Shown: positions 1 to 7,500 of the stretch, one piece after another | How the letters are laid out: every line of letters begins with the position of its first letter | How positions within the stretch are numbered: position 1 is the stretch's first letter | Source: Blastocatellia bacterium | GTDB lineage: Bacteria; Acidobacteriota; Blastocatellia; Pyrinomonadales; Pyrinomonadaceae | Direction: 5' to 3' | DNA length: 11,742 bases | Assembly: GCA_003487805.1 (NCBI GenBank) | Contig: DNNE01000133.1 | Location: 2,468-14,209, forward strand | Notes under the pieces: generated by a model | Databases searched by the model: none | What the model saw: only the letters and a program-made list of their open reading frames with translations | What the model was told of the DNA's origin: nothing | Translations under genes and position numbers: made by a program

Positions 1-20
1 CGGTAGCCCGCCTCTAAACG
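1..20. repeat. Interspersed palindromic repeat, half copy cut by the window edge
   Basis: These 20 bases are the exact reverse complement of 3051-3070, inside the AlaX gene. In the internal copy the shared sequence is followed by the second half of a palindrome (7-bp arms, 4-base loop). Here that second half would lie to the left of base 1, so the copy is truncated by the window and not necessarily in nature. It sits 14 bases beyond the stop codon of the M61 peptidase gene, a usual position for REP-like palindromes. The match is seen directly; calling it a genome-wide repeat family is inference from two copies. Confidence 0.7.
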
Positions 21-34
21 AAACTTAATTCGGA

Positions 35-1936
35 TTACTTCCCACTCAGCCACGCAACTCTCAACGCCTTCGCCTGCGGCGTCGCGTTTGGATCTTCTTC
101 AATTCGATAATCAAATACCTGCGGGGGGGCCAGGGTGACTGTGGTCGTAATCGTATGTCCGGCTCGCAGCAACGTCACCGGCACCTTATCGCCGGGTTTG
201 TACCGGGCCAGTACTTTCAGAAAATTCGCGGAAGTGAATTTGTTGCCGCCAAACGACGTGATGACATCATCGACTTGCAGACCCGCTTGAGCTCCAGGCG
301 AATCTGGACGGACGCTGGCGATCTTGAAATTTACTTTCTCGGTTTCGTCACCGCTAATTCCGATCGTCACCGGCGCGCGCGCTTCGCGAATGAAACGCAA
401 TCCGACTTGTGCAAAAGCCTGCTCGTAAGGCGGCGTCTCGATTCCGCGCACGTAACGTTTGAAGAAATCGCTCATGTCCGAACCGGCCACTTGCGAAACT
501 AACGCTTCGAAATCTTCGTTTCGATAACCACGCCCGCGCAGGTAGTAACTCGCGTTCGGACTCTTCAAATAAGTTTCGTCGTACATGCGACGCATCACTT
601 CATCCAGTGACGTTTTCCCGTTTGTCTTTCCGCGAATAAGTAGATCGAGCACGACGCCCAGCGATTCGCCCTTGGCGTAATAGCTGATCGAAGTGTTGGC
701 GAGGTTCGTTTGCTGTGATTGCGGGGCATCATCGATGAATGGCGCCGAAAGCGAAGATTCTTCCGCGCTCATCAACTTGCTGCCGGGTGCATTCTCGACT
801 TCGGTTATTTGTTCGATAACCGCCTGCCAAAATTTCTTGTCATCCCACAAGCCGGCGCGCCGCTGCATCAGATGACCGTAATAGTTTGTGATGCCTTCAG
901 CGATCCAAAGGCCACGCGTGTTCGCCGGACGCGTAAAATCCCACGGCCCCAACTCAATCGGCCGCAGCCGCTTAACATTCCACACGTGAAAGAATTCATG
1001 CGCCACCGCATCGAGCGTCTCTTCATAAGTACCGGCGTCACCGAGCGCGCCCGGTTCAATGATCTCAGTCGACGTCAGGTGCTCCATGCCATCGCTCGAG
1101 TGAGCATCGTTCGCAAAGTGAAGCAGAAACGTGTACGAATCAAACTCGGGTGGTCCCCACATCGACGTTTCCGCGCGCACGATTTTTTCGATGTCACGTA
1201 CCAGCGCGGGGCGCTTGCCACCTTCGTTTCCCATTGAATGTACGACCACGTGATAAGTCTTCCCAGCAACGGTGAAATCATCCTGCGTCCAATCCGGAGC
1301 AATCTCAGTAGACGTATCGATCATCACGTCCCAATTCGGAAACTGGAATTCACTCTGGTCCTTCTTATCAGAGCGGCCATTTACAATCCGCCAGCCCGGC
1401 GGCCCGTTGATCGAAAGACTGACCGGATCCTGTTTGTGATTCACGAGATACATGAAGACGCAGCCACCATTGATGTTCGCGTGGCGCGAATCAAGCTGTG
1501 AAAAAGTCCCGGAAAGATCGTTACCAAAGACTTTGTAACTGAACATCAAGGACATTCCGGCGTGTCTGTTTCGCTCTACGTTGACGCGCCATGTCTGATC
1601 GTCGACGCGAGTTACCTGAGAGTCAGGCATGGTGCAATCGAGACCAGCGGGACACGCCTCACGGGCTTTGACCTCCTGCACGTTTTTCGCGAAGTCGAAA
1701 ACCGCATAGCGTCCGGGCGACCACTTTGGCATTTGAAAATCGAGCGACTGCAATTTTGGATCTGAAGGCAATTGGACTTCAATGGTGACTTCAAGAAGAT
1801 GAGAGACTGGGCGCGACATCGCCAGCCAATACTTGATATGAAGAGGCTGCTCCTGGGCGAGACAAGCGACGCTGATCGAAAACAGCAGTAATGCTATTGA
1901 TGAAACGCGCGTGAATAAGTGTTTGATTCGGTTCAT
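35..1936 (-). CDS. Secreted M61 family metallopeptidase (glycyl aminopeptidase-like) with PDZ domain
   Basis: A 633-residue exported zinc peptidase of family M61. Members remove N-terminal residues, often glycine, from peptides; the substrate here is unknown. Residues 1-28 form a Sec signal peptide (basic start, hydrophobic core LLLFSISVACLA, likely cut near AQA-type site CLAQ), so it should act in the periplasm or outside. The region to about residue 200 fits the beta-rich M61 N-terminal domain. The catalytic domain shows DGMEH (282-286), matching the family's substrate-site GGxEH-type motif, then HEFFH (His313, Glu314, His317) and the third zinc ligand Glu347 in WIAEG. All catalytic residues are present. 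A PDZ domain occupies about 525-605 (SPGAQAGLQVDDVI), as is usual in the family. The ATG was chosen because the signal peptide starts there; no clear Shine-Dalgarno precedes it. It is divergent from AlaX across 223 bases. Family assignment is firm; specificity is not. Confidence 0.93.
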   Translation of the reverse strand: MNRIKHLFTRVSSIALLLFSISVACLAQEQPLHIKYWLAMSRPVSHLLEVTIEVQLPSDPKLQSLDFQMPKWSPGRYAVFDFAKNVQEVKAREACPAGLDCTMPDSQVTRVDDQTWRVNVERNRHAGMSLMFSYKVFGNDLSGTFSQLDSRHANINGGCVFMYLVNHKQDPVSLSINGPPGWRIVNGRSDKKDQSEFQFPNWDVMIDTSTEIAPDWTQDDFTVAGKTYHVVVHSMGNEGGKRPALVRDIEKIVRAETSMWGPPEFDSYTFLLHFANDAHSSDGMEHLTSTEIIEPGALGDAGTYEETLDAVAHEFFHVWNVKRLRPIELGPWDFTRPANTRGLWIAEGITNYYGHLMQRRAGLWDDKKFWQAVIEQITEVENAPGSKLMSAEESSLSAPFIDDAPQSQQTNLANTSISYYAKGESLGVVLDLLIRGKTNGKTSLDEVMRRMYDETYLKSPNASYYLRGRGYRNEDFEALVSQVAGSDMSDFFKRYVRGIETPPYEQAFAQVGLRFIREARAPVTIGISGDETEKVNFKIASVRPDSPGAQAGLQVDDVITSFGGNKFTSANFLKVLARYKPGDKVPVTLLRAGHTITTTVTLAPPQVFDYRIEEDPNATPQAKALRVAWLSGK

Positions 1937-1966
1937 AAGTTAGTGCAAATCGCCGCGGCAGCGTCA

Positions 1967-2104
1967 CGGTACAGACTTTGGTGAGTGAAGTCAGTACCGC
2001 GAGCGGTAGCGACCGGGTAAGACTGGAGCGCAACCGTCCCGGTTGCTGCGTTGTCTTTCCCGCGAGTGATTGCAAGCGAGGACGCTTGCGCTCCAGTCGC
2101 TACC
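1967..2104. repeat. Multi-hairpin palindromic element in divergent spacer
   Basis: Most of the 223-base spacer between the divergent M61 and AlaX starts is self-complementary. Hairpin A pairs 1967-1978 with 1988-1999 (11 of 12 bases). TACCGC at 1995-2000 also pairs with GCGGTA at 2003-2008. An outer stem pairs 2021-2033 with 2086-2098 (13 of 13), and its continuation pairs 2005-2013 with 2096-2104 (9 of 9). The left arm is interrupted by a few extra bases. Inside lie two perfect hairpins: GCAACCG-TCC-CGGTTGC (2030-2046) and GCAAGCG-AGGA-CGCTTGC (2072-2089). This resembles REP/BIME-type mosaic elements. Promoters for both flanking genes must share the spacer, but I could not pick a convincing -35/-10 pair. 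Confidence 0.75.
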
Positions 2105-2159
2105 GAGCGCCCGCCACTTTAGATAATTCCGACTGGCATTTGATAACATCGCCTCACGA

Positions 2160-3386
2160 ATGAGCGCAACTGAACGACTCTATTATCACGATTCACGCCT
2201 GCTTGAATTTGACGCGCGGGTTACAGATCTAAGCGAGCGGGACGACGGTGCGATCGCGGTGATGTTGGATCGCACTGCGTTCTATCCAACCGGCGGCGGA
2301 CAGCCAAACGACACGGGCACGCTCGGCGAAGCGCGAGTCGTTGATTGCATCGATATGGAAGATGCGGGTGTCCTCCACGTCATCCAGGGTCCGACACCGG
2401 AGGTCGGTGAAGTGGTCCATGGACGGATCGATTCGCTGCGGCGTTTGGATCACATGCAACAGCACACCGGCCAGCACATTCTCTCAGCGGCGTTCGTGAA
2501 GTTGTTCGACGCGCCCACGCGCAGCTTTCGCATGCTCGAGCATGAATGCGAGATTGATGTCGCGCTTGATGATCCAACAGATGAAAAGATTGACCGGGCC
2601 GTCGAACTGGCCAATCAAACGATCTGGCAAAACCGCCTAATTACTATTCATGACGTGACTGCCGAGCAAGCATTGGCGCTGCCTCTGCGCAAAGAGCCGG
2701 CGCGCGCAGGCGAACTGCGGGTGATCGAAATCGATGACTTTGATTTGACGCCCTGCGGCGGCACGCACGCGCACGCAACCGGTGAAGTGGGCATTATCGC
2801 CGTCCGCGGTTGGGAGCGCGCGAAAGGTTTGACGCGCATTCAATTTATGGCGGGCGTGCGCGTCCTTATCGATTATCGGAAGGCGAATCGCACGGCTGCG
2901 GAAGTGGCGACGGCGTTCAGCGCCGGCCGAGACGACTCGCCGGCTCTGGTTGCGCGATTGATTGAAGAGAACAAAAAGCTCGCGCGACGCGTGCGCGAAT
3001 TTGATCAGATCGCTTGCCGGGTCGAAGCGGAAGAGATTCTCAAATCCTCCCGTTTAGAGGCGGGCTACCGCCCGCCCGTCCCGCTCGTCGTAACGCGAAT
3101 CTTTCCCGATCGCGATGCCGATTCGCTGAAACATCTCGCGTTAGCGTTGATCGCTCATCCAAACGTCATTGCGTTGTTAGGTTCGCGCGATGGCGACGCA
3201 GCGCGCCTGGTTTTTGCGCGTTCGCCCGATGCGCCGGGCGATATGAACACACTCATGCGCAAAGCCTGCGAAACGATCGAAGGTCGTGGCGGAGGCAAAG
3301 CCGACATGGCCCAAGGCGGTGGGAAGAAGGTCAGCGCTATCGATGACGCGCTGGCGGCTGCTGCGGAGTCAGTGACTGAACGTTGA
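2160..3386 (+). CDS. alaX: AlaX-type alanyl-tRNA editing protein with C-terminal DHHA1 domain
   Basis: A 408-residue free-standing homologue of the alanyl-tRNA synthetase editing half. The family hydrolyses Ser-tRNA(Ala), and sometimes Gly-tRNA(Ala), in the cytoplasm, preventing serine-for-alanine errors. Residues 1-90 form the AlaRS-II-like beta domain, with the signature AFYPTGGGQPNDTG near 39-52. The zinc and active site is complete: His102 and His106 in QHTGQH, and Cys199 and His203 in CGGTH. A helical linker follows (about 245-292), then a DHHA1 domain to the end, with a glycine-rich GGGKADMAQGGG (about 377-388). The length suits the long AlaX-L class. There is no aminoacylation domain, so it is not a truncated AlaS. 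ATG at 2160 gives the expected N-terminus, though no strong Shine-Dalgarno is visible. Residues around 298-306 (RLEAGYRPP) are encoded by a palindromic repeat also found at the window's left end, apparently a tolerated in-frame insertion between linker and DHHA1. Confidence 0.93.
   Translation: MSATERLYYHDSRLLEFDARVTDLSERDDGAIAVMLDRTAFYPTGGGQPNDTGTLGEARVVDCIDMEDAGVLHVIQGPTPEVGEVVHGRIDSLRRLDHMQQHTGQHILSAAFVKLFDAPTRSFRMLEHECEIDVALDDPTDEKIDRAVELANQTIWQNRLITIHDVTAEQALALPLRKEPARAGELRVIEIDDFDLTPCGGTHAHATGEVGIIAVRGWERAKGLTRIQFMAGVRVLIDYRKANRTAAEVATAFSAGRDDSPALVARLIEENKKLARRVREFDQIACRVEAEEILKSSRLEAGYRPPVPLVVTRIFPDRDADSLKHLALALIAHPNVIALLGSRDGDAARLVFARSPDAPGDMNTLMRKACETIEGRGGGKADMAQGGGKKVSAIDDALAAAAESVTER
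3051..3076. repeat. Palindromic repeat inside the AlaX coding sequence
   Basis: GGCGGGC (3059-3065), loop TACC and GCCCGCC (3070-3076) form a perfect 7-bp hairpin. Together with the preceding bases, 3051-3070 exactly match the reverse complement of 1-20. The reading frame passes through and encodes RLEAGYRPP at the junction between the helical linker and DHHA1 domain. This looks like an interspersed palindrome that entered a gene in frame at a domain boundary. The repeat match is seen directly; insertion rather than chance is inferred from 20 of 20 identity plus the intergenic location of the other copy. Confidence 0.72.
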
Positions 3387-3417
3387 TCAACGTCATGCAA
3401 CGAAGACCGATTGCGTA

Positions 3418-3570
3418 TTCTCATTCACACCTCGCTTCAGTGAGGTGATCCGACGCCGACCCATAATCAAAGCCATTTTAACGGCTTCGTTAAGCGAAAA
3501 CCGTTAAAACGGTTTCTTCTCACTTAAGTCGTGGCGCCTTCACCTCGCCGAAGCTTGGTGAGAATGAGAA
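3418..3570. repeat. MITE-like element with 30-bp inverted termini and two internal hairpins
   Basis: Bases 3418-3447 and the reverse complement of 3541-3570 align without gaps at 25 of 30 positions. The left terminus is itself a hairpin (CACCTC 3428-3433 with GAGGTG 3442-3447). Between the termini are two further hairpins of similar design: AAGCC/GGCTT around ATTTTAAC (3470-3487) and AAACCG/CGGTTT around TTAAAA (3498-3515). There is no coding capacity. It fills most of the 232 bases between the convergent AlaX and small exported protein genes, so it may also serve as a two-way transcription stop. No clear target-site duplication could be read, so the exact ends are uncertain. Confidence 0.72.
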
Positions 3571-3618
3571 CTACGAAGCTGTTCTTGCGGTCCAGCCTGA
3601 CTCTCGATCGATCGACTC

Positions 3619-4068
3619 TCACGGCTGGCCCATCTCACTCATCACTTTCACAAAGCGCTTAGCCACCTTGTCGGCCACGGTCCCGCCGAGCGAACTGAGT
3701 TTTCCGCCCGCGATAACCGTCTGCCTCTTCACCTCAACCACGGTGAACACATACATCGTCAAGAGATCGTGACGCAATTCAAGAATGATGTCGGCGTCGG
3801 ATTCGTCGCGCGTGATGCTAAGACCGAGTTGCTTGAACTCCGGGCGTTTCAGCAGTTTGTCTTCAACAACAGCAGCCCGCACTAACAATGATTTTGAGCG
3901 GACGTAAACTCGCCGGGCAGATTCCGACGCGACAGGTGTTTGAGAAGACGTTAAGCGTTTGCGTTGTGAGACAACGGCGGCAGATCCCGTCGCGACGGCG
4001 ATGCACGTCAGTGCGACCAATGCGAACGCAACGGTTTTCGCACGATGGTTGGAGATCGATTGTTTCAT
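3619..4068 (-). CDS. Small exported protein of unknown function
   Basis: I do not recognise a named family. From the ATG at 4068 the product is 149 residues: a basic N-terminus (MKQSISNHRAK), a hydrophobic segment at about 12-33 (VAFALVALTCIAVATGSAAVV), which is either a signal peptide or a single membrane anchor, then a compact alpha/beta domain. The domain has a first strand VYVRSKS, a helix VVEDKLLKRPEFKQLG, the strand pair SDADIILELRHDLL and MYVFTVVEVKRQTVIAGGKLS, and a final helix VADKVAKRFVKVM. There are no obvious catalytic motifs. The layout recalls small periplasmic proteins that bind or accompany other envelope components, but that is only an impression. The frame stays open to an upstream ATG at 4158 (179 residues); the start at 4068 was preferred because the signal sequence begins there. 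No clear Shine-Dalgarno is seen. The gene converges with AlaX and diverges from the A2M. Confidence 0.72.
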   Translation of the reverse strand: MKQSISNHRAKTVAFALVALTCIAVATGSAAVVSQRKRLTSSQTPVASESARRVYVRSKSLLVRAAVVEDKLLKRPEFKQLGLSITRDESDADIILELRHDLLTMYVFTVVEVKRQTVIAGGKLSSLGGTVADKVAKRFVKVMSEMGQP

Positions 4069-4574
4069 AATCATGCCCGGTGCAACTACGGTGCCGGTAA
4101 CAGGCCGGGCAAAACATGCGCGAATAACGCCAACACGCGCAGGACCACGGGCGCTCAAGACCTCACTTTCGGTTTCGCCTCGCCACGTCTTGCTTTCTAT
4201 TGAATGACGAACACTGCAGGCCGACCGTCCTGCGACTGACCGACTGAAACCAGCTGTACCCGATCATCCTGATGTCGCGATCAATCCAAATAGTCGAACG
4301 TACATGCAAAATATTTTTGGCCCACTGACAACCTGCGGGATTGCCTTTTCATCTCACGCGCACATCTCGAAGCCGTTTTCGGCAGGCTCGCGATTGATTT
4401 GAATGTGTAAGCGATCTTAGGTCCGAGCGCCTCCTCAGGCTCGGCGAATGCGAATCCAATTAAGGTCTTGTTGAGCAACGAACATGGGGTTCTTTGCACA
4501 GTCGAACTGTGCCTGGGTGGTGAGCCCACGGTGAGTAAGGTTCTTGAAAGATAGAACCTGTCGAGGAGGCAATC
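4069..4574. other. Gene-free divergent region (506 bp)
   Basis: This stretch separates the divergent exported-protein and A2M starts. Open frames here (for example minus strand 4281-4529, 82 codons) lack a ribosome binding site and protein-like composition, and I treat them as chance. Promoters for both genes are expected, but no convincing sigma-70-like pair stood out. There is a weak hairpin at 4216-4233 (GCAGG with CCTGC). The last 80 bases form the hairpin-rich A2M leader described separately. Otherwise nothing recognisable is present. Confidence 0.6.
4488..4569 (+). promoter_or_regulatory. Hairpin-rich leader and Shine-Dalgarno of the A2M gene
   Basis: A strong Shine-Dalgarno, GAGGAGG (4563-4569), lies five bases before the ATG at 4575 and fixes the A2M start. 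Just upstream are three successive hairpins: GCACAG-TCGAA-CTGTGC (4496-4512, perfect), TGGG/CCCA (4514-4528) and GGTTCT/AGAACC with an 8-base loop (4539-4558), the last ending four bases before the Shine-Dalgarno. AGAACC (4553-4558) could instead pair with a second GGTTCT at 4488-4493, so two mutually exclusive folds are possible. The pairings are seen directly; that the leader is transcribed or regulates translation is inference. Confidence 0.5.
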
Positions 4575-7500
4575 ATGAGCCGCAAATGGCTTCTCTTCCT
4601 GTTTTGCCTTGGCTTGTTGGTGTTGCTAGCGCCGCTTTCGCAGGCCGCGCTTTCGCTTCGGGTAAATGAAACTGCGGTCAAAGTCTTGTTCGACGAACAG
4701 GGCACACGCGTGGTTCTGCCGATCGAGAACTCGCTGGCACGCTCGGTGGACGCACGCATAAAGGTCGAGTTCGTAGATACCGACAACGCATCTATCTCCG
4801 CCGTCGAAAAGAACTCCCGGATCAAACCCGGACTGAATGAACTGACCGTTCCTCTTACGCTTGACATGGCAGACGATACGCGCGAGTTCCTCTGGTATCG
4901 GCTGCGCTATTCGATCACGCCGGTCGCTTCATCTGATTTCGACGAGATCAGCAACGTCGTTTCGCTTTCACAAATTACTCCGGACCTTTTCGACCTTAGC
5001 ATCGCGACCGCGCGAAAAGCGCACGCGGGTTCTTCATATCGCCTGCGCGTAAAAACGGCCCATCCGTTGACCTCGAAACCAGTTGCGGGAATAGACATCC
5101 AGGCGCAAATCAAGTTCGACGCGTCAAATCGAGCCGGCATCGTGCTGAGGCAAATGGCACGCACTGATGCAAGTGGTTTCGCGACCGTTGATTTCCAGAT
5201 TCCGCGCGATGTCGCAGACGACGAAGGGAAGATTGAAGTCACCGCGAGCCGTGGCGTTCTGTCAAGAACAGCTGAAGCTGACGTCGAGATCGACCGCTAT
5301 GCGCAGGTCATGGTCAGTACCGACAAGCCGCTTTACCAACCCGGCCAGACTTTGCATGCGCGCGTTTTGATGTTTGATTCTTCGCGGCACGCGATCGCGG
5401 ACCAAACAGCGACGCTGAAAATTTCCGATCCTGAATCGACGACAACATTTCGTGCTGAGATTAATTCTTCGCGATTCGGCGTCGCCAACATCGATTGGCC
5501 CATTCCCGACAACACGCGTCTGGGCGACTATCGAATCGATGTAGAACTGAAAGGCGACAAATATGAGGACGCGTCCGGAGGGGCCATAGTCAAGGTCAGC
5601 CGGTACGATCTGCCGAACTTCACCGTGAATATTAAGCCCGATCACGCGTTCTACTTGCCGGGGCAGAACGCTGACGTCGAAGTGCGCGCGGATTATCTGT
5701 TCGGACAGCCAGTCAAACGCGGACACGTGCGCGTCGTGCGCGAAACGGAACGGCACTGGGACTATCGCGAGCAGAAGTGGGAAACGGAGGAAGGCGACAA
5801 ATATGAGGGGGATATTGATTCTGAGGGACGATTCATCGCTCACGTCAAGCTCGGCGAAGAGCACGACAAGCTGCAGGATGAAGACTACTCCAGGTTTGCC
5901 GATCTGACCTACGGTGCGTATTTCACTGATGCAACGACTAACCGGACAGAGCAGCGTCGCTTTGATTTGAGAATAACGAAAGACGCAATCCACGTCTACG
6001 TCGTCAATCGTACCCGACAGGCGCGCGATTTTCCACTGGAGTTCTATATTTCGACTTCTTATGCGGACGGCACGCCGGCTTCATGTGACGTTGCCGTCTC
6101 GCGCGCGTGGGATGAAGAGGAATCGCCGCGTGAGGTGCCGTTGCGGACGATTAAAACTGATCGATATGGTCTGGCGAAGGTAACTGATCTGACGCTGCCG
6201 AAAATTGCCGCGGATGGCCGTGAAATATCGTTGATGTTTCGCGCGCACGATCATCGCGGCGCAAGCGGCAAACACACGGAGAGAGTAGACCTGAACAATA
6301 ATTCCGTGGTGCGAATTAGAACCGACAGGTCGCTTTATCGTGACGGCGATCCGATTCGCGCGGAGATCACCAGTAATCAACCCGATCTGACACTGGCGTT
6401 GGATGCGATCAATGAAGATCGGGTCGTGCAGTCGCAATTGGTCCACCTGCAAAACGGCCGCGCCTCGATCACGCTGCCGTACCGCAGAGAATTCACCGGG
6501 CCCGTCACGCTTGCGGCATACGCGTTATCAGTGAGCGAGGATGACGATGAGTCTGCATGTACGCGCACAATTCTGTATCCGCACGATCGCGATCTGAAGT
6601 TGAAACTGGCTTTGAACCAGGAGGCTTACCGGCCCGGTGACCAAGCCACGGCAAGTTTTCTGGCTCGAGCGGCGACCGGCCGGGCGACAGAGAGCGCACT
6701 GGGTGTCGTTATTTTTGATAAGGCCGTCGAAGAACGCGCGCGTACAGACCGCGACTTCAACGGCAACTACGGATTCTATCGTGTGTATTGCTATCTGAGC
6801 GGTTGCGATACTCAGGTCGCCGGAGTAAGTCGCAAGGATCTGGATAAGATCGATTTGTTGAAGCCGTTGCCCGAAGGCTTAGACCTGGTGACGGAAGTGC
6901 TGCTTACGAATTGCGCCTTCGAGCCGCGTTTTTTTCACAGTGAGGGACGCAACGCGGCTGCGGGAACTGCTTTCGAGGGCTTCTTCGCGTACCAAATCGA
7001 TCCCCTGAAGGATTATCTGGAATCCGAGTACAAACAGAATTGTGACTATCCAAAAGACGTAGCCGCACTGCGCCGGTTCGCCATGGCTGGAGGCATCGCG
7101 TTTGACGATTTGCGCGATCCGTGGGAAACGCCTTATCGCAATTCATTCTTTGCCGCAGGCTTGTCAGACGTTCTGCAGATGACCAGCGCGGGGGCCGACA
7201 AGCAATTCGATACTTCCGACGATTTCACGGTGCTCCGCATCGAGCGTCCATACTTTCGTTTTACCGGTGAAGCCATCAATCGTGCGGTCCGGCGTTATCA
7301 CACCCGTACCGGCCAATTCATTCGCGACGACCCCACGATGAAAAGCGAGTTACAACAGGAGGGAATCGATTTTGACGAACTTCGTGATCCGTGGGGCCAA
7401 CCATATCGCCTTGATTTCGGCGTGAGCCAAACAAAGCTTCAGGTATTTGTGCACAGCAGAGGACCCGACAAGCAGTTCTCGAAAAAAAGTGAAGACGACG

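Noticed and set aside
719..1237. Open frame of 172 codons on the plus strand
   Set aside because: Antisense to the M61 catalytic domain, Arg-rich translation typical of a shadow frame.
35..1936. Functional pairing of the M61 peptidase with the A2M as a protease-inhibitor system
   Set aside because: The genes are 2.6 kb apart, on opposite strands, with unrelated genes between; nothing in the sequence links them.
1967..2104. Cloverleaf-like fold suggesting a tRNA or other small RNA gene
   Set aside because: Stem lengths and loops do not fit tRNA, there is no T-loop or acceptor-end pattern, and palindromic DNA repeats explain the pairing better.
2160..3386. Truncated alanyl-tRNA synthetase (alaS pseudogene)
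   Set aside because: The N-terminus begins with the AlaX-specific beta domain and all four zinc ligands are present; length matches the free-standing AlaX-L class.
4069..4158. N-terminal extension of the small exported protein to ATG 4158
   Set aside because: The extra 30 residues precede an otherwise standard signal sequence and would bury it; the start at 4068 fits an exported protein better.
4281..4529. Open frame of 82 codons on the minus strand in the divergent region
   Set aside because: Composition is unlike a folded protein, no ribosome binding site is visible, and it overlaps the hairpin-rich leader.
5262..5993. Open frame of 243 codons on the minus strand
   Set aside because: It lies wholly inside the A2M gene, opposite to it, has no ribosome binding site, and its translation shows no family features.
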